A stretch of 64,000 bases of DNA from Microbacterium proteolyticum. Its GTDB lineage: Bacteria > Actinomycetota > Actinomycetes > Actinomycetales > Microbacteriaceae. The stretch is taken from positions 124,001 to 188,000 of the forward strand of contig NZ_JACHXY010000002.1 of assembly GCF_014192415.1 (NCBI RefSeq), in the 5' to 3' direction. Every line of letters begins with the position of its first letter. Position 1 is the first letter of the stretch. Under the pieces are notes generated by a model. It saw nothing but the letters and a program-made list of their open reading frames with translations, searched no databases and had not been told where the DNA came from. Shown here one piece after another: positions 43,447 through 53,285 of this stretch. A program made the translations under genes and the position numbers.

Positions 43447-46400
43447 AGACGGCCCGCGCGATCCACGGCGTATTCCTGGAGGCTTCGGACCTCGAAGCCG
43501 TCCTTCATCGCACCCAGGGCGCTCACCGCGGCGCCGAGGACGGCCATCGTGGTGAACAGGGCCTTGTCGGCGGCGACGGCCGCTGCGCGGATCTCGTAGC
43601 CGTCGGCGCGCGCCGATCCGCCGCTGGGGGTGTTGACGATCATGTCGATCTCCCCGGCGTTGATCAGGTCGACGACGTTGCGCTGACCGGAGCCCTGCGT
43701 CTCGGAATACTTCTCGACGACCTCCACCCGGATGCCGTTGCGCGCGAGGATCTCGGCCGTGCCCTCGGTCGCCATGAGCTCGAAGCCGAGCTCTTGCAGA
43801 CGGTGAGCGGGCAGGATCACGGCGCGCTTGTCGGCATCGGCCACCGAGATGAACACGACGCCCGATGTCGGCATCCCGCCGTACGCGGCCTCCTGCGACT
43901 TCGCGAACGCGGTCGGGAAGTCGCGGTCGATGCCCATGACCTCACCGGTGGAACGCATCTCGGGTCCGAGCACGCTGTCGACGGTGTGACCGTCGGCCGT
44001 GCGGAAGCGCTTGAACGGCAGCACGGCTTCCTTGACGGCGACGGGGGCGTCGAGCGGGACGCGTGAGCCGTCCTTCTCGGGCAGCAGTCCCTCGGCGATC
44101 AGCTCGGCGACGGTGTTGCCGGCCATGATGCGGCTGGCGGCCTTGGCGAGCGGGATGCCGAGGGCCTTCGACACGAACGGCACCGTGCGGCTGGCGCGGG
44201 GGTTCGCCTCGATGACGTAGAGCACGCCGGCCGAGATCGCGAACTGCACGTTGAGCAGACCGCGCACGCCCACGCCCTTCGCGATGGCGAGGGTCGCCTC
44301 GCGCACACGGTCGACCTCGGTGCGGCCGAGCGATACGGGCGGCAGGGTGCAGGACGAGTCACCGGAGTGGATGCCGGCTTCCTCGAGGTGCTCCATGACA
44401 CCGCCGATGTACAGGTCGGTACCGTCGTACAGCGCGTCGACGTCGAGCTCGATCGCGTCGTCGAGGAAGCGATCGACCAGCAGCGGCAGCCCGGGGCCGA
44501 TGATGGCCTGGTCGGCGACGCGCACGAAGTAGTCGCGCAGCGCCTCGGTCGAGTACACGATCTCCATGCCGCGGCCGCCGAGCACGAAGCTCGGGCGCAC
44601 GAGCACCGGGTAGCCGATCTCCTCGGCCACCGCGACGGCGCCGTCGACGTCGATCGCGGTGCCGCTGCGGGGGGCGACGAGACCCGCCTCGTCGAGCAGG
44701 CGCGAGAACAGCTCCCGCTCCTCGGCGAGGTCGATCGCCTCGGGGCTGGTGCCGAGGATGGTGTAGCCGGCGGCCTCGATGCCCTTGGCCAGGCCGAGGG
44801 GCGTCTGACCGCCGAGCTGGCAGACGACGCCGAGGATGGTGCCCGACTGCGCCTCGGCGTGCAGCACCTCGAGCACGTCCTCGAGCGTCAGCGGCTCGAA
44901 GTACAGGCGGTCGGAGGTGTCGTAGTCGGTCGACACGGTCTCGGGGTTGCAGTTGACCATGACGGTCTCGTACCCGGCTTCCGACAGCGCGAAGGAGGCG
45001 TGCACGCACGAGTAGTCGAACTCGACGCCCTGTCCGATGCGGTTGGGGCCCGACCCGATGATGACGACCTTCGTGCGGTCGGAGGGGGTCACCTCGGTCT
45101 CGGCGTCGTACGAGGAGTAGTGGTAGGGCGTGAGGGCCGGGAACTCCCCCGCGCAGGTGTCGACGGTCTTGTAGACCGGGCGCACGTGGAGCGCGTAGCG
45201 GGCTTCGCGCACCTCGGCCTCGTCGAGACCGCGGAGCTGGGCGATCTGCACGTCGCTGAAACCGTGCTCCTTCGCAAGGCGCAGGGTGTCGGCATCCAGG
45301 CTCTCGGCCTCGCCGATGGCCGCGGCGACCTCGTTGATCAGCACGATCTGGTCGATGAACCACGGGTCGATCGCGGTGGCGTCGAACGCCTGCTCGGGCG
45401 TGGCGCCGAGGCGCAGTGCCTGCTGCAGCACGACGATGCGACCGTCGGTCGGGGTCTTGGCGATCTCGAGCAGCTCCCGCGCCGAGCGCGACTCGTCGCC
45501 CCAATGGAAGCTGGAGCCCCGCTTCTCGAGCGAGCGGAGCGCCTTCTGCAGTGCCGTGGTGTAGTTGCGGCCGATCGCCATGGCCTCGCCGACCGACTTC
45601 ATGGTGGTCGTGAGTGTGGTGTCGGCGGCGGGGAACTTCTCGAAATTGAACCGCGGCACCTTGACGACGACGTAGTCGAGCGTCGGCTCGAAGCTCGCCG
45701 GGGTCACCTTGGTGATGTCGTTGGGGATCTCGTCGAGCCGGTAGCCGATCGCGAGCTTCGCGGCGATCTTCGCGATCGGGAAGCCCGTGGCCTTCGACGC
45801 CAACGCCGACGAGCGCGAGACGCGCGGGTTCATCTCGATGACGATGATGCGCCCGGACGCGGGATCCACGGCGAACTGGATGTTGCAGCCACCGGTGTCG
45901 ACACCGACCGCGCGGATGATGTCGATGCCGATGTCGCGCAGACGCTGGTACTCGCGGTCGGTCAGGGTCAGCGCGGGGGCGACCGTGATGGAATCGCCCG
46001 TGTGCACGCCGACGGGGTCGACGTTCTCGATCGAGCACACCACGACGGTGTTGTCGGCGGTGTCGCGCATGAGCTCGAGCTCGTACTCCTTCCACCCGAG
46101 GATCGACTCCTCCAGGAGCACCTCGTTGGTGGGCGAGTCGTGCAGGCCCGCGCCGCCGATGCGCCGGAGGTCGGCTTCGTCGTACGCGAAGCCCGAGCCG
46201 AGACCACCCATCGTGAACGACGGGCGTACGACCAGCGGGTACCCGAGCTTCTCGGCCCCGGCGATCAGCTCGTCCATCGAGTGGCAGATGACGGATGCCG
46301 CCACGTCGGCGCCCGCCTCGATGACCAGTTCCTTGAAGATCTGGCGGTCTTCGCCGCGGTTGATCGCGTCGAAGTCCGCGCCGATGAGCTCGACGCCGTA

Positions 46401-46730
46401 CTTCTCGAGGATGCCGCGCTTGTGCAGCTGGATGGCGGCGTTCAGGGCCGTCTGTCCACCGAGGGTGGGGAGCACGGCATCCGGCTTCTCCTTCGCGATG
46501 ATCGTCTCGATCACCTCGGGGGTGATCGGCTCGATGTAGGTCGCGTCGGCGAAGTCGGGGTCGGTCATGATCGTCGCGGGGTTGGAGTTGACGAGGATCA
46601 CGCGCACCCCCTCCTCGCGCAGCACCCGGCACGCCTGGGTACCGGAGTAGTCGAACTCGCAGGCCTGACCGATGACGATCGGGCCGGAGCCGATGACGAG
46701 GACGGAGTTGATGTCGTCGCGCTTAGGCAT
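43443..46730 (-). CDS. carB: Carbamoyl-phosphate synthase large subunit
   Basis: The protein has 1095 residues, standard length. Two homologous ATP-grasp halves are visible: the first begins [20 protein letters not shown], the second [20 protein letters not shown]. Each half has its own glycine-rich and metal-binding sequences ([36 protein letters not shown]). The C-terminal domain (about 945-1095) is the MGS-like allosteric region. With CarA it makes carbamoyl phosphate for pyrimidine and arginine synthesis. It overlaps carA by eight bases and pyrF by four. Confidence 0.98.
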   Translation of the reverse strand: MPKRDDINSVLVIGSGPIVIGQACEFDYSGTQACRVLREEGVRVILVNSNPATIMTDPDFADATYIEPITPEVIETIIAKEKPDAVLPTLGGQTALNAAIQLHKRGILEKYGVELIGADFDAINRGEDRQIFKELVIEAGADVAASVICHSMDELIAGAEKLGYPLVVRPSFTMGGLGSGFAYDEADLRRIGGAGLHDSPTNEVLLEESILGWKEYELELMRDTADNTVVVCSIENVDPVGVHTGDSITVAPALTLTDREYQRLRDIGIDIIRAVGVDTGGCNIQFAVDPASGRIIVIEMNPRVSRSSALASKATGFPIAKIAAKLAIGYRLDEIPNDITKVTPASFEPTLDYVVVKVPRFNFEKFPAADTTLTTTMKSVGEAMAIGRNYTTALQKALRSLEKRGSSFHWGDESRSARELLEIAKTPTDGRIVVLQQALRLGATPEQAFDATAIDPWFIDQIVLINEVAAAIGEAESLDADTLRLAKEHGFSDVQIAQLRGLDEAEVREARYALHVRPVYKTVDTCAGEFPALTPYHYSSYDAETEVTPSDRTKVVIIGSGPNRIGQGVEFDYSCVHASFALSEAGYETVMVNCNPETVSTDYDTSDRLYFEPLTLEDVLEVLHAEAQSGTILGVVCQLGGQTPLGLAKGIEAAGYTILGTSPEAIDLAEERELFSRLLDEAGLVAPRSGTAIDVDGAVAVAEEIGYPVLVRPSFVLGGRGMEIVYSTEALRDYFVRVADQAIIGPGLPLLVDRFLDDAIELDVDALYDGTDLYIGGVMEHLEEAGIHSGDSSCTLPPVSLGRTEVDRVREATLAIAKGVGVRGLLNVQFAISAGVLYVIEANPRASRTVPFVSKALGIPLAKAASRIMAGNTVAELIAEGLLPEKDGSRVPLDAPVAVKEAVLPFKRFRTADGHTVDSVLGPEMRSTGEVMGIDRDFPTAFAKSQEAAYGGMPTSGVVFISVADADKRAVILPAHRLQELGFELMATEGTAEILARNGIRVEVVEKYSETQGSGQRNVVDLINAGEIDMIVNTPSGGSARADGYEIRAAAVAADKALFTTMAVLGAAVSALGAMKDGFEVRSLQEYAVDRAGRL

Positions 46731-47955
46731 GGGTGTCTTCCTGGGTCGAATCCTGAGCGTCGGTGGGAGTGCGAGCCGTGGTGGCCGGTCCCTGGGCCTG
46801 TCGAACGGTCGCGATCACCATGTCGCGGAAGCGGTCGAACAGGTAGTTGGCGTCGTGGGGTCCTGCGGCCGCCTCGGGGTGGTACTGCACGCTGAACGCG
46901 GGGATGTCGAGCGCGCGCAGGCCCTCCACCACGTTGTCGTTGAGGCCGATGTGGCTCACCTCGACGCGTCCGAAGCCGTTGGGGCTGTCGACGACCCGGT
47001 CGAGGGGCGCGTCGACGGCGAAGCCGTGGTTCTGCGACGTGATCTCGACGCGGCCGGTGGTCTTGTCGAGCACGGGCTGGTTGATGCCGCGGTGGCCGAA
47101 CGGCAGCTTGTACGTGCCGAACCCGAGGGCGCGGCCCAGAAGCTGGTTGCCGAAGCAGATGCCGAAGAACGGCAGACCGTCGCCGAGGACGGCGCGCAGC
47201 AGCTCGACGTGCTGATCGGATGCCGCGGGGTCACCGGGGCCGTTGGAGTAGAACGCCGCGACCGGCTCGATGGCGCGGATCTCGTCGATCGTGGCCGACT
47301 GCGGGAAGACATGCACGTCGAATCCGCGGGCGGCGAGGTTGTCGATCGTGGACTTCTTCACGCCCAGGTCCAGCACGGCGAGGTTCCCGATGCGCTCCGC
47401 CGTGGCAGGGGTCACCTCGATCGCGGTGACGGACACCTCGGCGCTCAGGTTGCGGCCGGCCATGCCCGGGGCCTCGCGCACGCGACGCAGCTGCTCGTCG
47501 GCATCCAGGCTCGCCGCCTGACCCGAGAAGACGCCGCCGCGCATGCTGCCCGAAGAGCGGATACGACGGGTGACCGCGCGGGTGTCGATACCGGAGATGC
47601 CGACGATGCCGTCCTCGACGAGCGCGTCGTCGAGCGAGCGGTTCGCGCGCCAGTTCGACACCATGCGCGAGGGGTCGCGCACGACGTAGCCCGCGACCCA
47701 GATGCGGCGGGATTCGGGATCCTCGTCGTTCACGCCGGTGTTGCCGATGTGGGGGGCCGTCTGCAACACGATCTGGCCGGCGTACGAGGGGTCGGTGATC
47801 GTCTCCTGGTACCCGGTCATGCCGGTCGCGAAGACGACCTCGCCGAGGGTCTCGCCGTGCGCACCGTAGGCGCGGCCTGTGTAACGGGTGCCGTCTTCCA
47901 GCACGAGGACGGCCGGGTCTCGCGAGATCCGCGAGGAAGGGATCAGGGCGGTCAT
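46723..47955 (-). CDS. carA: Carbamoyl-phosphate synthase small subunit
   Basis: The protein has 410 residues. The C-terminal class I glutamine amidotransferase has the nucleophile cysteine in [12 protein letters not shown] and the His-Glu pair in [13 protein letters not shown]. It supplies ammonia to CarB. A tail of about 30 residues rich in Thr, Ala and Gln follows the domain. It overlaps the PH-like gene upstream by four bases and carB downstream by eight. Confidence 0.97.
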   Translation of the reverse strand: MTALIPSSRISRDPAVLVLEDGTRYTGRAYGAHGETLGEVVFATGMTGYQETITDPSYAGQIVLQTAPHIGNTGVNDEDPESRRIWVAGYVVRDPSRMVSNWRANRSLDDALVEDGIVGISGIDTRAVTRRIRSSGSMRGGVFSGQAASLDADEQLRRVREAPGMAGRNLSAEVSVTAIEVTPATAERIGNLAVLDLGVKKSTIDNLAARGFDVHVFPQSATIDEIRAIEPVAAFYSNGPGDPAASDQHVELLRAVLGDGLPFFGICFGNQLLGRALGFGTYKLPFGHRGINQPVLDKTTGRVEITSQNHGFAVDAPLDRVVDSPNGFGRVEVSHIGLNDNVVEGLRALDIPAFSVQYHPEAAAGPHDANYLFDRFRDMVIATVRQAQGPATTARTPTDAQDSTQEDTHA

Positions 47956-48455
47956 GCGTCGCTTCCTGTCGTGGTGATGAGGGGACGGATGGCATCGGCC
48001 AGCGCTTTGGCAGAGGCATCCTGAGGTCGGAGGTAGGTGTCGACGACGGTGTCGTCGTCGATGCGCCAGCTGACACGCGCCAGACCGCCCGCCTCGACCA
48101 CGCGGTCGATGGCGACGGTGGCCTGTGCGGCATCCACCAGCAGGTCACGGGTGAGCGCGATGCGGGGCTGGCCCGGAAGGTCGAGGGCGACGCCCGCCGT
48201 GGTGACGGTGACGTCGACGCGGGAGCGGAAGCCGAGGCCCTTGATCGCGAGTCGCTCGAGCGGCTCGTCGTGACGGGTCGTGGCCACGTAGAGACCCGGG
48301 AACACCGCGATTTCGACGGCGTCGCCGGGCAGCTCTCCCACGGGGGCCGTGTAGCGCGCATCGCGCCGCGTTCGTCGCACCCACGCCCACGCCAGCAGAG
48401 CCAGCGCGATCACGGCCACCGCGGCCATGACGAGAAGGGCGCCCTCACGCGTCAT
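47952..48455 (-). CDS. Pyr-operon membrane protein with PH-like domain
   Basis: The protein has 167 residues. A single membrane span (about 6-26) is followed by basic residues [10 protein letters not shown], then a beta-rich domain with [32 protein letters not shown], which fits the bacterial PH-like domain found in the same position in other actinobacterial pyr operons. The domain should face the cytoplasm. Its function is unknown. It lies between pyrC and carA with four-base overlaps at both ends, so it is an integral member of the operon. Confidence 0.85.
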   Translation of the reverse strand: MTREGALLVMAAVAVIALALLAWAWVRRTRRDARYTAPVGELPGDAVEIAVFPGLYVATTRHDEPLERLAIKGLGFRSRVDVTVTTAGVALDLPGQPRIALTRDLLVDAAQATVAIDRVVEAGGLARVSWRIDDDTVVDTYLRPQDASAKALADAIRPLITTTGSDA

Positions 48456-49774
48456 CCGAGGACTCCCGGCGCGTCGAGCAGTGCCCCGTCGGCGACGGTG
48501 GGGATTCCGGCGCGGACGGTCCAGCGCACCTCACCGGGCAGCTCCCGGCCGAGGTACGGCGAGTTCTTGCTGCGTCCGCGCAGGTCGGCGACGGCGAAGG
48601 TGCGCGAGGGGCGGGGGTCGTACAGCGTGAAGCTGGCCGGGTGACCTGCGGCGACCGGGGTGCCGTGACCGTCGAGGCGGCCGATGCGCGCCGGCGTCTT
48701 CGACAGCACGCGCGCGACGTCCGCCCAGTCGAGCAGGCCGGTGTCGACCATGGCCTGCTGCACGACCCGTAGGGCGCTCTCGAGGCCCACCATGCCGTTG
48801 GCGGCCGCCGCCCACTCGCAGGCCTTCGCCTCGGCGGGGTGCGGGGCATGGTCGGTGGCGACGATGTCGATCGTGCCGTCGGCGAGGCCCTCGCGCACCG
48901 CCATCACGTCTTCTTCGCGGCGCAGCGGCGGGTTGACCTTGTATCGGGCGTCGTAGTCGCGCACGAGCTCATCGGTCAGCAGCAGGTGATGCGGGGTCAC
49001 CTCGGCAGTGACGTCGACGCCGCGCTTCTTGGCCCAGCGGATGATGTCGACCGAGCCCGCCGTCGAGAGGTGGCACACGTGCAGGCGCGAGCCCACGTGC
49101 TCGGCCAGCAGAACGTCGCGGGCGATGATCGACTCCTCGGCGACCGCCGGCCAGCCGGTGAGGCCGAGCTCGGCCGAGACGGCACCCTCGTTCATCTGGG
49201 CGCCCTCGGTCAGACGCGGGTCCTGCGCATGCTGCGCGACCACGCCGTCGAACGCCTTCACGTACTCGAGCGCTCGCCGCATGATGAGCGGGTCGAAGAC
49301 GCAGAACCCGTCATCGCTGAACACGCGCACGTGTGCCCGGGAGTCGGCCATCGCTCCGAGCTCGGCGAGACGCTCGCCCTTCTGCCCCACCGTGACAGCC
49401 CCGATCGGCTGCACGTGCACGTAGCCGGCGGCCTCGCCGAGCGCGAGCTCCTGCTCGACGACGCCCGCGGTGTCGGCGGTGGGAGAGGTGTTCGGCATCG
49501 CGAAGACGGTGGTGAAGCCGCCGGCCGCAGCCGCGCGGGAGCCGGTGAGGACGGTCTCGGACGCCTCGAACCCGGGCTCGCGCAGGTGCACGTGCAGATC
49601 GACGAGGCCGGGAAGGGCGATCAGCCCCTCAGCGTCGATGACCGTGGCACCGGCGTGCGACAGGCCGGAGCCGGTCTCGGCGATGACGCCGTCACGAACG
49701 AGGAAATCGGTGGCATCCTGCCCTTCGACGCGCGCGCCGCGCACCAGAAGGGTCTGGGGGGTGGCGTGGCTCAT
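48452..49774 (-). CDS. pyrC: Dihydroorotase
   Basis: The protein has 440 residues, class I type. The metal ligands are in [10 protein letters not shown] and the later ATDHAPH, with further histidines in [10 protein letters not shown]. It closes carbamoyl aspartate to dihydroorotate. It lies directly after pyrB with a four-base overlap. The next enzyme, dihydroorotate dehydrogenase, is not in this window. Confidence 0.97.
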   Translation of the reverse strand: MSHATPQTLLVRGARVEGQDATDFLVRDGVIAETGSGLSHAGATVIDAEGLIALPGLVDLHVHLREPGFEASETVLTGSRAAAAGGFTTVFAMPNTSPTADTAGVVEQELALGEAAGYVHVQPIGAVTVGQKGERLAELGAMADSRAHVRVFSDDGFCVFDPLIMRRALEYVKAFDGVVAQHAQDPRLTEGAQMNEGAVSAELGLTGWPAVAEESIIARDVLLAEHVGSRLHVCHLSTAGSVDIIRWAKKRGVDVTAEVTPHHLLLTDELVRDYDARYKVNPPLRREEDVMAVREGLADGTIDIVATDHAPHPAEAKACEWAAAANGMVGLESALRVVQQAMVDTGLLDWADVARVLSKTPARIGRLDGHGTPVAAGHPASFTLYDPRPSRTFAVADLRGRSKNSPYLGRELPGEVRWTVRAGIPTVADGALLDAPGVLG

Positions 49775-50739
49775 CGGAGGTCCTCTTTCTCGGTGTCGGG
49801 CCGCTCGCCCGCCAGCAGCAGGTACAGCACGGCCATCCGCACGGAGACGCCGTTCGTGACCTGTTCGAGCACCGTCGAACGAGGCGAATCGGCGGCTTCG
49901 GCGGAGATCTCCAGACCCCGGTTCATCGGACCGGGGTGCAACACAATGCTATCGGTCGGCAGGGCGTCCAAACGTCGCGCGTCGAGACCATAGCGACGCG
50001 AATACTCCCGTTCAGTCGGGAAATACGCCGCCGACATGCGTTCGAGCTGGATGCGGAGCATCATGAGCGCCTCGGGGCCCGCGGCGATCGCGTGGTCGAG
50101 GTCGTAGTCGACCTCGACGGGCCAACCGCTGACGTCCTGAGGGACGAGGGTCGGCGGTGCCACGAGCGTGACCCGGGCACCCAGGGTGTGCAGGAGCCAC
50201 ACGTTCGATCGCGCGACGCGCGAGTGCAGCACGTCACCGACGATCGTGACCCGGATGCCGCTCAGGTCGCGGCCGCGGCTGTCGTCGCCGAAGAGGCGCT
50301 TGCGGATCGTGAAGGCGTCGAGCAGCGCCTGCGTGGGGTGCTCATGCGTGCCGTCGCCCGCGTTGACCACGCCCGCGCTGATCCAGCCGCTGGTGGCGAG
50401 AGTCCGCGGGGCACCGGATGCGCCGTGGCGGATGACGACGGCATCCGCCCCCATCGCCTGGAGCGTCTGCGCGGTGTCCTGGAGCGATTCGCCCTTGCTG
50501 ACGCTGGAGCCTTTCGCCGAGAAGTTGATGACGTCGGCGCTCAGGCGCTTCGCGGCGGCCTCGAACGAGATGCGCGTGCGCGTGGAATCTTCGAAGAAGA
50601 GGTTGACGACCGTCTTGCCGCGCAGGGTCGGGAGCTTCTTGATCTCACGGCGTTGGGTGTCGGCCATGTCTTCGGCGACGTCGAGGATCTCGAGGGCGTC
50701 GGCTCGTGAGAGGTGCTGGGTGTCGAGAAGGTGCCTCAT
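49771..50739 (-). CDS. pyrB: Aspartate carbamoyltransferase catalytic subunit
   Basis: The protein has 322 residues. The carbamoyl-phosphate motif [15 protein letters not shown] and the aspartate-binding HPGPMNRG region are present. No pyrI-type regulatory subunit gene lies nearby, as expected in actinobacteria. It overlaps pyrR upstream and pyrC downstream by four bases each. Confidence 0.97.
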   Translation of the reverse strand: MRHLLDTQHLSRADALEILDVAEDMADTQRREIKKLPTLRGKTVVNLFFEDSTRTRISFEAAAKRLSADVINFSAKGSSVSKGESLQDTAQTLQAMGADAVVIRHGASGAPRTLATSGWISAGVVNAGDGTHEHPTQALLDAFTIRKRLFGDDSRGRDLSGIRVTIVGDVLHSRVARSNVWLLHTLGARVTLVAPPTLVPQDVSGWPVEVDYDLDHAIAAGPEALMMLRIQLERMSAAYFPTEREYSRRYGLDARRLDALPTDSIVLHPGPMNRGLEISAEAADSPRSTVLEQVTNGVSVRMAVLYLLLAGERPDTEKEDLR

Positions 50740-51266
50740 GATTCGATCGTCACCTCTTCGACGCCATCGACTTCGGCGAGGCGCACGTTGACCCGCTCGT
50801 CGCGGGCACTGGGGAGGTTCTTGCCCACGAAGTCGGGGCGGATCGGCAGCTCGCGGTGGCCGCGGTCGATCAGGGTCGCGAGTCGCACCGCCGCGGGACG
50901 CCCGATGTCCTGCAGGGCGTCGAGGGCGGCGCGGATGCTGCGGCCCGAGAACAGCACGTCATCGACGAGCACGACGGTCTTGCCGTCGATGCCGCCGGCG
51001 GGGATCTCGGTACGCCGTGGTGCTCGGGTCGGGTTCCGGTGCAGATCGTCGCGGTACATGGTCACGTCGAGCGCGCCGACCGGGACGGATGTGCCGCCGA
51101 ACTCGCCGACCAGCGGGCCGATCCGATTCGCGAGCGTGACGCCGCGGGTCGGGATACCGAGGAGGACGAGCCCTTCCGGACCCTTGTTCGACTCCAGGAT
51201 CTCGTGCGAGATACGCGTCAAAGCGCGGGCGATGTCGGCATCGTGCATGACGGTGCGCGTGTTCAT
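50736..51266 (-). CDS. pyrR: Bifunctional pyr regulator / uracil phosphoribosyltransferase
   Basis: The protein has 176 residues. The PRPP-binding loop [17 protein letters not shown] and the LLGIPTRG strand are typical of PyrR. It binds the operon's leader RNA when UMP is high and lowers expression. The ATG at 51266 has GGGAG upstream and gives MNTRTVM; an ATG eight codons earlier lies within the leader structure. It is the first gene of the pyr operon. Confidence 0.96.
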   Translation of the reverse strand: MNTRTVMHDADIARALTRISHEILESNKGPEGLVLLGIPTRGVTLANRIGPLVGEFGGTSVPVGALDVTMYRDDLHRNPTRAPRRTEIPAGGIDGKTVVLVDDVLFSGRSIRAALDALQDIGRPAAVRLATLIDRGHRELPIRPDFVGKNLPSARDERVNVRLAEVDGVEEVTIES

Positions 51267-51271
51267 CCGCC

Positions 51272-51306
51272 GCTCCCTTCTCCGCCTCACGGGACGGGGT
51301 TAAAGG
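51272..51306 (-). promoter_or_regulatory. PyrR-binding leader overlapping the pyrR ribosome site
   Basis: On the minus strand the leader reads CCTTTAACCCC, then GTCCCGTGAGGCGGAG, then AAGGGAG. The conserved GTCCCGTGAGGC loop is the actinobacterial PyrR site as I recall it, and CCTTT can pair with AAGGG, the ribosome site of pyrR. Bound PyrR would stabilise this hairpin and block translation, as known for Mycobacterium smegmatis. Confidence 0.75.
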
Positions 51307-51325
51307 TTGCTGTGGTTCGAGGTCG

Positions 51326-51331
51326 AGTCTA
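51326..51331 (-). promoter_or_regulatory. -10-like hexamer TAGACT of the pyr operon
   Basis: TAGACT lies about 20 bases before the PyrR-binding element. Transcription from it would give a leader of about 53 bases that contains the whole element. The same hexamer precedes efp and the MBL-Rieske gene. Confidence 0.5.
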
Positions 51332-51446
51332 GCGGGTGGGGCGAGCATTCGCCGGGCGGGGCGGACGCATCTGCGGTGCGGACAGCCGCGGCGGCGTGAG
51401 GCCTTGGCGTGTGTGGGGGCCTTGGGTGTGGCGGCCGCGGCGGCGG

Positions 51447-51515
51447 CGGGAGGAGATTCAGCGAAGGGGGGCGGATGCCGCGGGCTCGGTCCTCCGTTCC
51501 CGGATTGTCCTCCCG
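51447..51515. repeat. Family 3 intergenic repeat, copy 2
   Basis: GTCCTCCGTTCCCGGA at 51489 and GTCCTCCCG at 51507 match the reverse units of the copy at 15.0 kb, and CGGGAGGAGATTC at 51447 is a weaker forward unit. It lies in the gap between the pyr promoter and the MBL-Rieske stop. Confidence 0.45.
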
Positions 51516-51538
51516 CGGGGGCCCCTGGGTCGGCGATC

Positions 51539-53122
51539 TCAGCCCGCGGCGACCTCGGCGGCGGCACGTTCGCCACTCCCCGTCGCGCGAATGCCCGACG
51601 AGCGGATCGGGTGACCGGTCGTCGTCAGGCATCGACCCGTCGCGAGGTCCCACTTCCAGTCGTGCAGTGAGCAGGTGAGCACGCCGTCCTCGATTTTGCC
51701 GGTCTTGGTCAGATCGGCGCGCAGGTGCGGGCACCGACGCTGCACGGTCCAGCCGTCGATCTCGGCATCCTCGGTCTGGTCCGACTGCTCGGAGTACCAG
51801 TTCTCGACATACTCGATGCGGTCGCGCGACAGGCACTTGAGGAACGTCGTGAGGAACTCGTTGAACTTGCCCGAGCGACCGACCTCGAACTGCATCGACA
51901 GGAAGATCGAGTTCGACCAGTCGATCTCGTGATCGCGGATGTTCGTCGAGACGAGGTCGGCGGGGATCGTGTACCAGTAGATGCAGTCCTCGCCGGCGTA
52001 CTCGCGCACCTTCGCCTTGGGGAAGTCGACGACCATGTCGAGCTCGCCGATGCGGAATCGCACCGCTCCCCCGACGCCGTTGCGGATGGTGCGGGCGCGG
52101 CGAAGCAGCGGCTCCCACCACTCCTTGATCGCGGCGAGCATCTCTTCCGGCGGCAGGATCTCGGAGCGGGATGCCACTTCGGCGGCGATCTCGTTCCGGC
52201 GGCTGTCGCGCTGCTCGGCGAGGTAGTTCCACTTGTCGCCGAAGACGCGCTCGATCTCGTCGTCGGTGTACAGCGTCTGGGTGACGGTCACGTCGGATCC
52301 CTGCACCTCGACCTCGGTGCCGGGGAGGAACAGGTACCCCTTCTGGTCGGGGCGCTGCTCTTTCATGTGCGCGAGGAATTCACGCTGGTCGGTGAAGATC
52401 GAGTCGTTCTCGAGCCCGGTGCCGTTGTACCGGAACAGCTCGTCCCGCAGGAACATCGGCGGCCCCGCCATGGGGAACACATGAGGCGCGTCGACCTTGT
52501 CGATGTAGTACATCGCGCGCTTGTTCTGCGCGTCGCGCTTGAGTTGGGCGAAGTTCTGCTTGGCGTCCTGGGGCAGGTCGTAGACCATCGGCCACCAGAT
52601 CGCGCCCGACACCTGGGTGAAGTACGCGTCGGGCTTGCCGAAGTCGAAGAGCGTGTCGAGATCCAGCGGGTGAGAGTCGTTCTGGTTCAACACGGATGCC
52701 GTGCCGTCGTCGACCGAGAGGGACGAGTCGCCGATGGGGCCGTCGGAGGGCGCGCGCAGGGGGGTGACCATGAGTTTCAGGTCGCCGAACTGCAGGGGCA
52801 CTCCCGCCTCGGTGCGCACGAGGTTCGTGTAGCCGAGGGCGATGAGATCTTGCTCGAGGTCGTCTGTCGGGTACTCGGGCAGGAGAACCGCGATGTCTTT
52901 CGACACGTACCGCTCGAGCAGCGCCGGGTCGAAGTGGTCGCGGTGGCGGTGCGAGATGTAGAGGAAGTCGGCCGCGCCGAAACGCTCCCAGTCGAGGGAG
53001 CGGTTGTCGGGGAACGGGAACCACGAGCCGAAGAAGCTCGGACCGATGACGGGATCGCAGAGGATGCTGCCGCCCGCCGTCTCGATGAACATGCCTGCGT
53101 GGCCGAGGCCGGTGACTCTCAT
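51539..53122 (-). CDS. Metallo-beta-lactamase fold protein with C-terminal Rieske domain
   Basis: The protein has 527 residues. The N-terminal MBL-fold hydrolase has SHRHRDH with H58, H60, D62 and H63. The C-terminal Rieske domain has CPH (C464, H466) and CSLH (C484, H487), the four ligands of a 2Fe-2S cluster. The order is the same as in CMP-sialic acid hydroxylase-like proteins, but the substrate is unknown; a redox reaction at the di-metal site fed by the Rieske cluster is an inference. AGGAG precedes the ATG at 53122 and TAGACT lies about 30 bases upstream. It sits between the pyr operon and the SNF2 gene, a place where most relatives have nothing comparable. Confidence 0.85.
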   Translation of the reverse strand: MRVTGLGHAGMFIETAGGSILCDPVIGPSFFGSWFPFPDNRSLDWERFGAADFLYISHRHRDHFDPALLERYVSKDIAVLLPEYPTDDLEQDLIALGYTNLVRTEAGVPLQFGDLKLMVTPLRAPSDGPIGDSSLSVDDGTASVLNQNDSHPLDLDTLFDFGKPDAYFTQVSGAIWWPMVYDLPQDAKQNFAQLKRDAQNKRAMYYIDKVDAPHVFPMAGPPMFLRDELFRYNGTGLENDSIFTDQREFLAHMKEQRPDQKGYLFLPGTEVEVQGSDVTVTQTLYTDDEIERVFGDKWNYLAEQRDSRRNEIAAEVASRSEILPPEEMLAAIKEWWEPLLRRARTIRNGVGGAVRFRIGELDMVVDFPKAKVREYAGEDCIYWYTIPADLVSTNIRDHEIDWSNSIFLSMQFEVGRSGKFNEFLTTFLKCLSRDRIEYVENWYSEQSDQTEDAEIDGWTVQRRCPHLRADLTKTGKIEDGVLTCSLHDWKWDLATGRCLTTTGHPIRSSGIRATGSGERAAAEVAAG

Positions 53123-53153
53123 GTCGCTCCTGTGTCGTGGACGGAACCTGTTG

Positions 53154-53159
53154 AGTCTA
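53154..53159 (-). promoter_or_regulatory. -10-like hexamer TAGACT of the MBL-Rieske gene
   Basis: TAGACT lies 31 bases before the ATG at 53122, with AGGAG between, giving a short leader of about 25 bases. Confidence 0.45.
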
Positions 53160-53285
53160 CGCGGGGGTCGCCTGGGCGGGCGGTGGGCGTGGCGCTGCGC
53201 GGGAAACGGACGCCGAACCGCACCCCGGGATCGACCGCGCCCTCCCCCGAGAGCCGAAGCCGGAAGTCCGACCGCTCCGTTCCCG

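Noticed and set aside
44367..46895. 842-codon open frame on the plus strand opposite carB
   Set aside because: Antisense to carB; His/Val/Asp/Arg-rich translation typical of a shadow frame.
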